Shown here: positions 1-8,488 of the stretch, piece by piece
How positions within the stretch are numbered: the first letter of the stretch is position 1
How the letters are laid out: each line of letters starts with the position of its first letter
From: Shimia sp040370365
Lineage (GTDB): Bacteria; Pseudomonadota; Alphaproteobacteria; Rhodobacterales; Rhodobacteraceae
Assembly: GCF_040370365.1 (NCBI RefSeq)
Contig: NZ_BAABWQ010000001.1
Span: 682,001 to 746,000 of the forward strand
Reading direction: 5' to 3'
DNA: 64,000 nucleotides
Translations under genes and position numbers: made by a program
The notes under the pieces: model-generated
Databases searched by the model: none
The model's input: the letters and a program-made list of their open reading frames with translations, nothing else
Told to the model about the DNA's origin: nothing

Positions 1-428
1 CGAAGCGCCACTTCGGCTTCGCGGCGAGACAGGCTTCGCACCGCTGGTTCTGCATTCACCGTTAGATTGATTTCAGGGTACTTCGCCGAGAACGCCGCAA
101 GGTTGTGCATGTAGTGCACAGCTAAGATATCAACTGTTGCCAACGTGATATGGCCAAACAGCCCGCCGTCTCGACCCTCTATGCGTCGATCAAGGTCGCG
201 AAGTTCATTGCGGATGGAAACAGCGCTGGCAACGGCAGCTTCTCCTTCAGCAGTCATCACCACTTTGTCTGCCACGCGCTCAATCAAACGCGTGCCAAAG
301 TGAGCCTCCAATTGCCGCACTTTCCGCGCCACGGTTGTGTGGGACATGTTCATCGATTGAGCACAGCCGGAAAACGTGCCCCGGTGCGCCAGTTCTTCAA
401 GCAACAAAAGGTCGCCGGGTGTCTTCAT
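1..428 (-). CDS. LysR-family transcriptional regulator (partial, C-terminus beyond left edge)
   Basis: About 142 N-terminal residues are present. The start is the ATG at 428-426. An N-terminal winged helix-turn-helix (roughly residues 3-60, with SMNMSHTTVARKVRQLE as the recognition part) is followed by the linker helix and the beginning of the effector-binding domain (GHITLATVDIL). The gene is divergent from the AhpD-like/redoxin pair starting at 551, the usual layout for a LysR protein controlling its neighbour. The window ends before the co-inducer pocket, so the ligand cannot be guessed. Confidence 0.85.
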   Translation of the reverse strand, partial: MKTPGDLLLLEELAHRGTFSGCAQSMNMSHTTVARKVRQLEAHFGTRLIERVADKVVMTAEGEAAVASAVSIRNELRDLDRRIEGRDGGLFGHITLATVDILAVHYMHNLAAFSAKYPEINLTVNAEPAVRSLSRREAEVAL

Positions 429-488
429 GGGAGTATCCTTTTTGATCGAGTGAACATTTTTGCACAACTGAAGCCATATTTTGGAAGT

Positions 489-502
489 TGATTGTTCAAT
501 CA
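489..502. promoter_or_regulatory. Candidate operator dyad between LysR gene and AhpD-like gene
   Basis: TGATTG-TT-CAATCA is a perfect 6-2-6 inverted repeat in the 122-base space between the divergent genes, about 50 bases before the preferred start at 551. It is a plausible LysR site, inferred from position and symmetry only. Confidence 0.35.
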
Positions 503-550
503 TGCCTCATAGGTGTCAAGCCGGACCCGATAACAGAGAGGAGATCCAAG

Positions 551-1108
551 TTGTCTGAATTCCCACTGCACACACCTCAAACGGCCCCGCAGGCCGCGCG
601 CACCATTCTTAAAGATGTACAAAGCCGGCTCGGCTTTATTCCCACAATGTACGCCAAGCAAGCTGAGGCACCTGTCGTCCTCAAGACCTACCGAATGCTG
701 GACGAAGCATTTGAAACTACAAGCCTTACAACGACCGAACGATTGGTGGTTTTGATGACCGTAAGTCGGTATCACGCCTGTGACTTCTGCATGTCGGCGC
801 ACAGTTGGCGCGCTCAAATTGCCAAACTCTCTCCGCCCCTAATTGAAGCGCTGCGCACGGGCGCACTCACTGGCAATACCCGGCTGGATGCGTTGGCGAC
901 GTTTACTTATGCAATGGTCGACAGTCGGGGTGCCATTTCAGATGACCAGCTCCAAGCATTCCGAGAGGCAGGGTTTTCAAGGCAACAGGCGCTTGAAGTG
1001 ATCCTTGGCATTGCCGCAAAGGTCATGACGAATTTCACAAACCGTCTGGCACACACCCCGCCAAACCCAGAGTTCGGCTCCGAGAATATTTGGCGCGCCT
1101 CTCAGTAA
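551..1108 (+). CDS. AhpD-like / carboxymuconolactone decarboxylase family protein
   Basis: The protein carries the AhpD-type redox motif CDFCMSAHS (Cys-x-x-Cys followed by His). In this family it reduces peroxidatic partners or acts as an alkylhydroperoxidase. I chose the TTG at 551 because a strong ribosome binding site (GAGAGGAGA, about 536-544) sits just before it. An in-frame TTG at 488 would add 21 residues but has no such site and would put the 489-502 dyad inside the gene. The next gene, a thioredoxin-fold protein, begins 24 bases downstream, so the two probably form a redox operon. The substrate is unknown. Confidence 0.8.
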   Translation: MSEFPLHTPQTAPQAARTILKDVQSRLGFIPTMYAKQAEAPVVLKTYRMLDEAFETTSLTTTERLVVLMTVSRYHACDFCMSAHSWRAQIAKLSPPLIEALRTGALTGNTRLDALATFTYAMVDSRGAISDDQLQAFREAGFSRQQALEVILGIAAKVMTNFTNRLAHTPPNPEFGSENIWRASQ

Positions 1109-1132
1109 ATTTAGAATTAGGAGCACACATCC

Positions 1133-1945
1133 ATGCTAGTTTCTGCCTCTTCAACATCGGGTTCGTCCCGCGAAACTTATACTTATGACACATTTACCAC
1201 CGGCCTGATCATTGAGGACCTCCACTACAAGAGCAGCGATCCAGCTCCCGGTCAAACAGTGCCAAAGTTTGATCTGGAGCTTGTTGGCGGTGATAGGCTT
1301 CGCAGCGAAGAACTAGGAGGCGCACCGGTGCTACTGGTTTTTGGATCACGCACATGCCCAGTTACGGTTAGCGCGCGCAAGCCTTTGCGAAACCTGCACA
1401 AGCAATTTGGCAGCAAAGTGCGGTTCGTGCTCATCAGCACCCGCGAGGCGCATCCCGGGGACAAGATACCTCAACCCAAAACACTTGATGAAAAACGGCG
1501 CCACGCGCGCGCTCTGGGCGCGTTTATGGGACCGCATTTTGAAGTTGCGCTGGATGACATCGACGGCACATTTCATCGGGCAATGGGGCCAAAACCAAAT
1601 TCGGCCTACATATTGGCACCAGATGGAACCATCTTGTTCCGTGCCCACTGGGCCAATGATGCAGTCAACCTTGCTCCTGCTCTGGACGCTGCGGCTCGCA
1701 GGGATCGCTTACCCCGCACCAAAAGCCGCCGGCTCGTGCGCCCCCTTCTGAATGCAATTGGCTTTTTGCCGAGTGTGGTCCGCGACGGAGGCGGGAAAGT
1801 TGAGCGAGATGTATGGCGTGCAGTTCCACCTTTTGCGCTTATGGGCCGCCTTTCAAAGCTATTCTTTTTTTTGCCGGAAAATCAAAGAGGCGCTGCGGTC
1901 GTGTTATTACTGCTCTCGCTCGCAATCTATGCGATTTGGGCCTGA
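1133..1945 (+). CDS. Thioredoxin-fold (redoxin / deiodinase-like) protein with C-terminal membrane anchor
   Basis: The 270-residue protein starts at ATG 1133 behind AGGAG. Residues about 45-195 form a thioredoxin-like domain. FGSRTCPVT supplies a single candidate active-site Cys where thioredoxins have CxxC, and the segment STREAHPGDKIPQP resembles the iodothyronine deiodinase-like branch of the fold. The C-terminus ends in one hydrophobic helix (AAVVLLLLSLAIYAIWA), so the domain is probably tethered to the membrane. It follows the AhpD-like gene. I infer a peroxide or thiol redox role. Deiodinase activity itself is not claimed. Confidence 0.7.
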   Translation: MLVSASSTSGSSRETYTYDTFTTGLIIEDLHYKSSDPAPGQTVPKFDLELVGGDRLRSEELGGAPVLLVFGSRTCPVTVSARKPLRNLHKQFGSKVRFVLISTREAHPGDKIPQPKTLDEKRRHARALGAFMGPHFEVALDDIDGTFHRAMGPKPNSAYILAPDGTILFRAHWANDAVNLAPALDAAARRDRLPRTKSRRLVRPLLNAIGFLPSVVRDGGGKVERDVWRAVPPFALMGRLSKLFFFLPENQRGAAVVLLLLSLAIYAIWA

Positions 1946-2077
1946 CTGAACGCGGTCAGTGAGTGGAAAAAATGCGAAAGATGGGCAGGCGATCTGCCTT
2001 GCCCATCACTTAGAACCATCTGGGCAATTCCATGAGTGCCAGACTTTGTCACAGGCGCAGAGATACAAACACCGTGG

Positions 2078-2860
2078 TTAGCTCGCTGAAACGACGCGGG
2101 CCATGAGCCACTGGTAGAAGGCTGGCGATAGCCGCATCACCATTGACGAAAGTTTCGCAACCCGCCCAACCGGAATAAAGGCTCTTTTGCACTCAAACCC
2201 ACGCAGGATCACCGCAGCGGCCTGCTCAGCTGACATGGCATCGATCGCATCTTTCGCCGCGCCCGGTGGGGACAGTCCCTGATGATCGGCCTTGCCATCC
2301 GGGTTGGTTGCCACAAAAGACGGCGCTGCAATGCATACATCCACCCCATGAGGCGCCTCCTCTGCGCGCAGTGAGCCAAAGAAACCGGTCATTGCATGTT
2401 TGGAAGCCGCATAGGCCGCACGCTGTCGCAGTGGTGCAAACCCAGCCACCGATGTCACCGCAAGGTGGGTGCCCTGGCTGGCCCGCAGCGGGGCAAGGAA
2501 CGCCTGCGCCATAGCGGTCGCCGCGAAATAATTGACTTCGAATAGATGGCGATGCGCAGTATCGGTCAACTCTGGTACCGCGCAAACGGATGTGAGACCC
2601 GCGTTGTAAATCACCAGATCAATGCTTGGACTCTCCGCCACAACTTGCGCGCACACACCAGCAAGCGCTGTGGCGTCGGTCAGATCACACGTGATCGGGA
2701 TCTGCATGTCACTGCGTTGCAGACCTCGCAGATCACGGTCCAACACAACCACCCGCCAGCCTAACCTTTGAAGATGCTGAGACAACGCCGTGCCCAGCCC
2801 CCCGGCCCCGCCGGAGATCACAGCTGTTCTAGGCGCTCGGCGATCTGAGGCAACACTCAT
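2078..2860 (-). CDS. Short-chain dehydrogenase/reductase (classical SDR)
   Basis: About 260 residues from ATG 2860. The Rossmann motif GGAGGLG near residues 17-23, NAG (IYNAGLTS), the catalytic Ser in TSVAG and YAASK (Tyr-x-x-x-Lys) are all present, so this should be an active NAD(P)-dependent oxidoreductase of classical type. The start overlaps the upstream stop by four bases (ATGA), marking it as the last gene of the operon that begins at 6016. Longer upstream starts would run into the preceding gene and are less likely. The substrate is unknown. Confidence 0.85.
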   Translation of the reverse strand: MSVASDRRAPRTAVISGGAGGLGTALSQHLQRLGWRVVVLDRDLRGLQRSDMQIPITCDLTDATALAGVCAQVVAESPSIDLVIYNAGLTSVCAVPELTDTAHRHLFEVNYFAATAMAQAFLAPLRASQGTHLAVTSVAGFAPLRQRAAYAASKHAMTGFFGSLRAEEAPHGVDVCIAAPSFVATNPDGKADHQGLSPPGAAKDAIDAMSAEQAAAVILRGFECKRAFIPVGRVAKLSSMVMRLSPAFYQWLMARVVSAS

Positions 2861-3795
2861 TGCTGCACACTTTGGTGCCAACATTCGAACACCGCGCGGC
2901 TCGACTTCTGCGGGGAATAGCCAAATTCCTGCTTGAGTGCCGCGTTGCTCAACACGGGGCGATATTGCAGGAAGCGCACTTGCTCTGGCCCGTATTGGGT
3001 GAGCCCAAGCGGTTTCGCAATGCGCAGCGCCATACGCAGAAGCCACGCCGGCAATCGTAGGATCGGTTTGTTCAAGACACCGGCCAAGTCTTGTACATCC
3101 ATCGCGTCATCGGCGGCGACATTAAAAATTCCAGTTGGACCGTTCGTCGCAGCCCGGCACAAAATGCGGGCAAGATCACGCGTGCAGATAAACACAAAAG
3201 GACTGTTGCTCCCCGTCACCGCCAAGAGGCGTGGTTTGAGAAACAAATTTGTGATTTGGTTTTTGGTGCCTTTGCCCAAGACGGTCCCAACCCGAAGCAC
3301 AACTTGCTCCAACTGGGGTGCATTGACGCGCACTTCCGCTAAGAACTCTTCCACCAAACGCTTGTGATGAGCGTAGGCAAATTCTTCGTTGCCCCGAAGC
3401 GGGTCGCTCTCAGAGAGCGGCACAGAATTGTCGGCGTGATACCCGTATGCCGCACCAGAAGACGTGACAATCAAACGTTTGGTACCTGCGGCAAGTGCGG
3501 CTTTGACCACGTTTTGGGTGCCCAAGACATCCACTCGATAGGCAAAGTCACGATCGCTGCCCAAAGGTGGTGTGACCACAGAGGCCAAATGCACAATTAC
3601 GTCGGGTTGGTAGCGTGCAACCACCCGCAGCGGCGCATCGGTTGTGACGTCCATGGGACAAAACTGGGCATTATCTGGAAGTTCTGAAGGCGGTGTCACG
3701 TCACATGCAATCAATTGGTGTTCGGTGTCCGCCATTGCCTTCATAAAGGCGCGACCCACCATGCCTGCCGCGCCCGTGACCAATATGCATGTCAT
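2857..3795 (-). CDS. NAD-dependent epimerase/dehydratase (extended SDR)
   Basis: About 312 residues from ATG 3795, beginning MTCILVTGAAGMVGRAF with the Gly-rich nucleotide site GAAGMVG. A downstream YAHHK matches the Tyr-x-x-x-Lys pair of extended SDRs, and the length suits sugar epimerases and 3-beta-hydroxysteroid dehydrogenase-like enzymes. Both ends overlap neighbours by four bases, so it is translated as part of the operon with the BASS transporter and the classical SDR. The substrate cannot be read from sequence. A hydroxy-steroid or terpenoid-like substrate is a guess from the neighbours. Confidence 0.85.
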   Translation of the reverse strand: MTCILVTGAAGMVGRAFMKAMADTEHQLIACDVTPPSELPDNAQFCPMDVTTDAPLRVVARYQPDVIVHLASVVTPPLGSDRDFAYRVDVLGTQNVVKAALAAGTKRLIVTSSGAAYGYHADNSVPLSESDPLRGNEEFAYAHHKRLVEEFLAEVRVNAPQLEQVVLRVGTVLGKGTKNQITNLFLKPRLLAVTGSNSPFVFICTRDLARILCRAATNGPTGIFNVAADDAMDVQDLAGVLNKPILRLPAWLLRMALRIAKPLGLTQYGPEQVRFLQYRPVLSNAALKQEFGYSPQKSSRAVFECWHQSVQQ

Positions 3796-4700
3796 CTTTT
3801 TGCTTTCGTTCTGTTCATCAAAGCGGCCAAACCAAGGCCCGTAATCGCATGCCAAATCCCCCAAAACGCAGCCACAACCGCCATGCCCCCCAGCCCATCA
3901 AAAAACGCAAAGATCAGGACCAGACCGAGGCCTGAGTTCTGGATTCCTGTTTCAATGGTGATCGCACGACGGTCAAACGCGGACACGCCAGCAAACGTGG
4001 CCAAGCCATAGCCGCCTGCCAGAGCAAGGGCATTGTGCACCAAAACCAAGAGCGCCACTGTTCCCGCAAATTGCAAAAAATAGGTCCAATTTGCGGCCAA
4101 TGCCAATGCGATGAACGCAACAAAAATCACCATTGCCAAACCCTGCAGCGGGCGGCGAATGCGCGCCGAGATTTCAGGACGCATGGTATTTAGGGTGATG
4201 CCCAAACACAAAGGCAAGACCAGCATCAAACCAACGGTGATCGCCACCGAAAGCGGATCGATTTCGGTGGCCTGCAAAATGTGGCGCGTCGGTTGATACA
4301 AACCACCCCACACCGCGACATTGAGTGGCGTAAGAAGTATTGCACCGACGGTGGCGCAGGCCGTTAAAGACACGGACAATGCGGTATTTCCACCTGCGCG
4401 GTGGCTGATGTAGTTGGAGATATTGCCTCCAGGACAGGCCGCCACCAGTATGAGGCCAAGCGCTATGGATGGTTGGGGCTCAGCGACGACAACCAACACA
4501 AATGTGAGCATTGGGAGTAAAATGAACTGAGAGGCCAATCCCGTGACCAGAGCACGCGGAGTGTGCAAAATCTGCCTGAAGTCGGCAGGCTTTAAGTCGA
4601 TGGCAATGGAAAACATCACAACCGCCAAGACAGCGTTGAGCGCAGTCAGCGAGGACGCGCTGAAATTCAACGCCACCGCGTCTAAGCCGGTAGGTGTCAT
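3792..4700 (-). CDS. Bile acid:sodium symporter (BASS) family transporter
   Basis: The 302-residue protein is mostly hydrophobic, with about ten predicted membrane segments. It contains the family-type Gly/Pro-rich stretch AACPGGNISNYISH, close to the Na+ binding crossover of BASS proteins, and a second conserved region around ETGIQNSGLG. Members import organic anions such as bile acids, pantoate or sulphonates with Na+. The start (ATG 4700) shares a base with the preceding stop (TAATG), so it is coupled to the monooxygenase gene. It probably imports the substrate of the operon. Confidence 0.88.
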   Translation of the reverse strand: MTPTGLDAVALNFSASSLTALNAVLAVVMFSIAIDLKPADFRQILHTPRALVTGLASQFILLPMLTFVLVVVAEPQPSIALGLILVAACPGGNISNYISHRAGGNTALSVSLTACATVGAILLTPLNVAVWGGLYQPTRHILQATEIDPLSVAITVGLMLVLPLCLGITLNTMRPEISARIRRPLQGLAMVIFVAFIALALAANWTYFLQFAGTVALLVLVHNALALAGGYGLATFAGVSAFDRRAITIETGIQNSGLGLVLIFAFFDGLGGMAVVAAFWGIWHAITGLGLAALMNRTKAKR

Positions 4701-6016
4701 TAGGATTGCTCCGCTTTTAGCGCTTTGATCCAGCGCTTTATCGCCCCACGATACGTATCTTTGTCCACATAATATGCCATGCGCGGCAAATCGAGGTACG
4801 TCATTCCACCAGTGGCGCGTTCAAACCTTTCCACTTTCACCCGCTGAAGTTTGGCCGCTGCGGCACTCTGAAGTCGACAGCCACGAATGTAGCGCGCCAC
4901 CATTTCAGCTTGCTCGTGGCGCCCCTGCCATCCCAGCCCGGTGGCCTCCACCATACCCAACACAAACAGATCGTTGCGCTCAGGGTGCATCGCGTTCAAG
5001 TAGAGATGCGGCGCGTCTTGGCGCCAATTCAACAGAGTTTTGTCGATAAACGGATAGTGCAACTTGTACCCGGTGGCGGCGAGGATCATATCATATTCCG
5101 CCGCGGTGCCATCCGTGAAAGAAACGGTTTTCTCCTCAATATCTGCGATGTCCGCGCGAATGATCAGGTCCCCATGCCCCGCATGATACAGCACCAAAGA
5201 GTTCACCACCGGATGACTTTCGTAGAGTTTGTAGTCAGGTTTTGGGAAGCCATATTTTTGGGGATCACCAACAAACCAGCTTAGGATCAAGCCATCCACT
5301 TTGCGTTTGAGCCACATCGGCAACTTAAATGCCCCACCCAGAGTGTCAGCGGGGCGACCAAATACATATTTTGGTACGAAATAGTACCCGCGCCGCATCG
5401 ACAAATCACAAGACACCGCATGGTGAACTGCGTCCACTGCGATGTCGCATCCCGAATTGCCAGCCCCAACGATAAGAACACGCTTACCGGAAAATTGCTC
5501 CGGGTGGCGATAAGCGCTGGCATGCAGCAACTCCCCCTCGAAGTTGCCCGGGAAACGTGGCATGTTTGGCTCGCTCAAGGTGCCATTGGCGATCAGCACG
5601 CCAGCATAGACCGCCTCATGGGTCTCTGCGCCCGCGCGCCACACAACGCGCCACCCCTCACCATCATTCCCCAAGGGCGTCACACTTTGCACCTCGGACT
5701 TGAACCGAAAATGCCGACGCAGTTCAAAATGGTCCGCAAAGGACCGAAAATACGTCACCATCTCGCGATGTGAGGGATAATCGGCAACCGTTTCGTCCAT
5801 AGGAAAGTCGGTAAATTCAGTCATCGACTTAGACGAAATCAAATGGGCGCTTTCATACATCGTGGAGTTTGGAGCTTCGATATCCCAAAGCCCGCCAACA
5901 TCGCTGTGCGCTTCGAAGCCCTCAAAGGCGATACCCTGCTCTTTGAGCAGCTTGGCCATGGCCAACCCCATAGGCCCCGCCCCAATCAAGGCGAAAGTAT
6001 CGCGTGTTTCCGTCAT
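4700..6016 (-). CDS. Flavin-containing monooxygenase (FMO/BVMO-like)
   Basis: About 438 residues from ATG 6016, behind a GGAGGGGAC ribosome binding site. The N-terminal FAD motif is GAGPMGLAMAKLL, and a second Rossmann motif GAGNSGCDIAVD for NADPH lies near residue 190. Between and after them are conserved blocks of class B flavin monooxygenases (VGGLWD; MILAATGYK). These enzymes oxygenate N, S or ketone groups. It is the first gene of the four-gene operon and is divergent from the TetR gene, so it is the likely target of that regulator. An upstream in-frame start at 6052 would overlap the promoter region. Confidence 0.88.
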   Translation of the reverse strand: MTETRDTFALIGAGPMGLAMAKLLKEQGIAFEGFEAHSDVGGLWDIEAPNSTMYESAHLISSKSMTEFTDFPMDETVADYPSHREMVTYFRSFADHFELRRHFRFKSEVQSVTPLGNDGEGWRVVWRAGAETHEAVYAGVLIANGTLSEPNMPRFPGNFEGELLHASAYRHPEQFSGKRVLIVGAGNSGCDIAVDAVHHAVSCDLSMRRGYYFVPKYVFGRPADTLGGAFKLPMWLKRKVDGLILSWFVGDPQKYGFPKPDYKLYESHPVVNSLVLYHAGHGDLIIRADIADIEEKTVSFTDGTAAEYDMILAATGYKLHYPFIDKTLLNWRQDAPHLYLNAMHPERNDLFVLGMVEATGLGWQGRHEQAEMVARYIRGCRLQSAAAAKLQRVKVERFERATGGMTYLDLPRMAYYVDKDTYRGAIKRWIKALKAEQS

Positions 6017-6044
6017 TTTCGTCCCCTCCCAATGAGGTTTTAAA

Positions 6045-6060
6045 TTGAACACTCGTTAAA
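6045..6060. promoter_or_regulatory. Candidate TetR operator
   Basis: TTGAAC-ACTC-GTTAAA is an inverted repeat matching at five of six positions per arm. It lies in the 63-base gap between the monooxygenase operon and the TetR gene, where one site could control both directions. This is inferred from symmetry and position. Confidence 0.4.
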
Positions 6061-6079
6061 AATAAAGCAAGCTGTTTTT

Positions 6080-6760
6080 ATGAAACATGAATTTCTAGAA
6101 GAAAAACAAAGGCAAAGGGCGTCCTCTCAGAGAGCTTTGCAAACGCGTGAGCGCATCATGGACGCGGCGGAACAAGAGTTTGCACGTAACGGATATGATG
6201 GCGCTTCGATTCGCAGCATCGCCTCTGAAGCCGAGGTTCCGGTGGCCTTGGTCAACCACCATGGAGGTGGAAAAGAAGCTTTGTTTTGGCGAGTAGTCGC
6301 GCGACGAGCAGAAGACTTAAGCACCGCACGACAAGAAGCGTTGTCCACTCAGGACGCAAAAGGCAACAGTTCCGTACCAGAGCTGTTGCGCTGCTTCATC
6401 GCCCCACTTTTGGAGCGCGCTGACCATGGAGGAGCGCAGTGGCTCGCCTATGCCCGGCTTGTGGCCTACGTGTCCGCTGATCCGCGATGGGAAGATTTGG
6501 CTGCGGTGTGCTTTGATCCCACAGCGCAAGTTTTTGTGGATAGAATTGCCGCACATTATCCCACACACGCCCGCGCCGCCGTTGCATCGGGTTTCATCTA
6601 CTCTATCGCGGCAATGCTGGCCCTTTTGACATCTCAATGGCGCATGACGGCCCTCGGGGATGGCCGCATCGAAACGTCCCATCGATTGGATGAACTGGTG
6701 GCTTTTTGCGCATCAGGTATTGACGGTTGTGCCGCTCAGAAAGCAGACTTAGGGCATTAG
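6080..6760 (+). CDS. TetR-family transcriptional regulator
   Basis: 226 residues. The N-terminal helix-turn-helix begins near residue 23 (TRERIMDAAEQEFARNGYDGASIRSIASEAEVPVALVNHH in pieces) and has the spacing of TetR proteins. The remaining helical part is a ligand and dimer domain like the CerR/DUF1956 type. It is divergent from the monooxygenase/BASS/SDR operon and probably represses it until the substrate is present. The 3' end overlaps the convergent secreted-protein gene by 12 bases. Confidence 0.87.
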   Translation: MKHEFLEEKQRQRASSQRALQTRERIMDAAEQEFARNGYDGASIRSIASEAEVPVALVNHHGGGKEALFWRVVARRAEDLSTARQEALSTQDAKGNSSVPELLRCFIAPLLERADHGGAQWLAYARLVAYVSADPRWEDLAAVCFDPTAQVFVDRIAAHYPTHARAAVASGFIYSIAAMLALLTSQWRMTALGDGRIETSHRLDELVAFCASGIDGCAAQKADLGH

Positions 6761-7207
6761 AACCTCGGCACGGGCAAACGTCGCAGACGCAGTGCCAAGA
6801 TCATCGTAGAGCACGGTAACATCCACAGTTTCAACAGAGCCGAGCGCTTCTGTGATGAACACCTGCGCATCTTCGGGGATGGCCATGGCACTGACAATAT
6901 CGGGCGGACATTCAGAGATTGGGAACAGCTGCTCTGGGCCACCATTGATTTGATAGCGAACCTCGTAGAGGCCGCAGCGCCATGACACCAAATGCGTAAA
7001 ATAAACCAAATCCCGTCCATCGAATTCGCGCACACCGATCCAATTTGCCTGCGTTGCTTCTAAGATTGGACGTACTTCTGTCGCGGTAAGAAATTTCCCA
7101 GTGGGGGTCTGATCCTCAGCCACTCTATTTTCTTCAGCACAAATAACGCCTGCGGTGGCCAAAAAAGCGGCAAAACATCCGACTAACTGTACACGTTTAC
7201 GTGGCAT
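6749..7207 (-). CDS. Hypothetical secreted protein
   Basis: 152 residues from ATG 7207 behind a long purine-rich ribosome binding site (GAGGAGGGACC). The N-terminus is a signal peptide (Lys/Arg, then FAAFLATAGVICA). The mature part contains two Cys (WRCGLYEVRY and SECPPDI) that could form a disulphide, and has no motif I recognise. The gene ends inside the TetR gene on the other strand. A periplasmic location is inferred. Confidence 0.7.
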   Translation of the reverse strand: MPRKRVQLVGCFAAFLATAGVICAEENRVAEDQTPTGKFLTATEVRPILEATQANWIGVREFDGRDLVYFTHLVSWRCGLYEVRYQINGGPEQLFPISECPPDIVSAMAIPEDAQVFITEALGSVETVDVTVLYDDLGTASATFARAEVLMP

Positions 7208-7311
7208 AGGTCCCTCCTCATATCAATTTTTCAAAATCTCAATTGTCCACTTTTGCTAGGGACAAGTGAGACGTATAGTCAGGCCAACACACGAACAGAG
7301 CAACGGGAAAC

Positions 7312-8316
7312 ATGGCAAGCACAGCGCGCAAACCTCAGAAATTCAATGTCGTTGTGGTGGGGCAAAATGGGCGTCTGCAGTACGAAGCGGTTTTGTTCGT
7401 CGCCTCATTGCGCGCCAAATCACCCCAATTTAAAGGCAAAGTGTTTGTTGCAGAACCGCAGCCCGGGCCTCTGTGGGAGCAAGATGCCCGGATGGGCAAT
7501 CCTGAGGTGCGCAACCTGCTGACGTCTCTGGACGCCAAAATTTTGCCCTTCGAAAATCATGTGTTTGGACAAAGCTATCCTTTTGGCAACAAAATTGAGT
7601 TGCTGTCTGCCCTGCCCGCAGGTGAACCGTTTGTGTTTTTTGACACAGACACACTGATTATGGATGAGTTGAGCACTGTCCCGTTTGACTTTGAACGTCC
7701 TTCTGCTTCGCTGCGCGTAGAGGGAACATGGCCTGAGCCTCCACTCTATGGACCGGGCTACAGCGGCATTTGGAAATCACTGTACGACCGGTTTGGTCTC
7801 GACTTTGACAGTTCATTGGATCTCAGCCAGCCTGATGAGTATTGGCGGCGTTACCTCTACTTCAACGCGGGCTTCTTCTACTACAAATGCCCAAAGCTCT
7901 TTGGGGAGCGGTTTCTGGAGTATGCCAAAAGCATCCACAACGATCCGCCAGAAGAGTTGGCCTGTCAGTCTCTCTCACCTTGGTTGGATCAGGTGGCACT
8001 GCCTTTGGTCATTCATGGGCTTGGCGGCGGTCGCGGCTCACTCCCCTCAGGGATGTTGGATGGATCAGTAAGTTGCCACTATCGCCTCCTACCTCTGCTG
8101 TATGCCCGTGAGGCCGACAATGTTGTTGAAACGCTTGAAGAGGTGGCAGCGCCAAACCGGATCAAAAAGGTGCTCAAGCAATACGATCCATTTAAGCGCA
8201 TGATTTTTCAGAACAGGGGGCAAAAAGCACGGGCCCTTTTTGATCGTGATCACTTGCCACGTCGAGAACAAGCGATCCGTAATATGCTGAAGAAAAACGG
8301 CTATTGGCTGCGCTAG
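7312..8316 (+). CDS. Putative GT-A type glycosyltransferase
   Basis: 334 residues. The N-terminus (NVVVVGQNGRLQYEAVLFVASL) is a Rossmann-like start. VFFDTDTLIMDEL near residue 105 holds a DxD motif, the metal and nucleotide-sugar site of GT-A glycosyltransferases. A later DQVALPL and a His-rich region could complete the site. No signal peptide or membrane segment is seen, so it should be cytoplasmic. It stands alone and is not in a polysaccharide cluster. The sugar and acceptor are unknown. Confidence 0.6.
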   Translation: MASTARKPQKFNVVVVGQNGRLQYEAVLFVASLRAKSPQFKGKVFVAEPQPGPLWEQDARMGNPEVRNLLTSLDAKILPFENHVFGQSYPFGNKIELLSALPAGEPFVFFDTDTLIMDELSTVPFDFERPSASLRVEGTWPEPPLYGPGYSGIWKSLYDRFGLDFDSSLDLSQPDEYWRRYLYFNAGFFYYKCPKLFGERFLEYAKSIHNDPPEELACQSLSPWLDQVALPLVIHGLGGGRGSLPSGMLDGSVSCHYRLLPLLYAREADNVVETLEEVAAPNRIKKVLKQYDPFKRMIFQNRGQKARALFDRDHLPRREQAIRNMLKKNGYWLR

Positions 8317-8394
8317 ACTCTGATTTTTGAAACCTGCGCTGCCTCTGATTTCATGCAGGGGCACTTTGTGCCGGCCAAAACTCTCTGGGAAAAA

Positions 8395-8444
8395 ATTGCA
8401 CACTTGCACGGATTGTTTCGCAACTTTGGTTGCGTAGGTGCAAT
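8395..8444 (+). promoter_or_regulatory. Structured RNA leader upstream of metY (candidate regulatory element)
   Basis: Outer arms ATTGCAC (8395-8401) and GTGCAAT (8438-8444) pair perfectly over 7 bp. Inside lies a perfect 6-bp tetraloop hairpin, CGCAAC-TTTG-GTTGCG (8419-8434). A second TTGCAC at 8404-8409 could compete for the same 3' arm. The element ends 45 bases before the metY start, a good position for a translation switch. SAM-II-type riboswitches are known before met genes in Alphaproteobacteria, but I cannot match its conserved core. Confidence 0.45.
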
Positions 8445-8488
8445 GCTGAGCCTAACACTTGCGTCCAACAATTTCAGGGAGGAATAAG

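Noticed and set aside
8395..8488. SAM-II riboswitch call for the metY leader
   Set aside because: The fold is real, but I could not match the conserved pseudoknot core, so the element is reported only as a structured leader.
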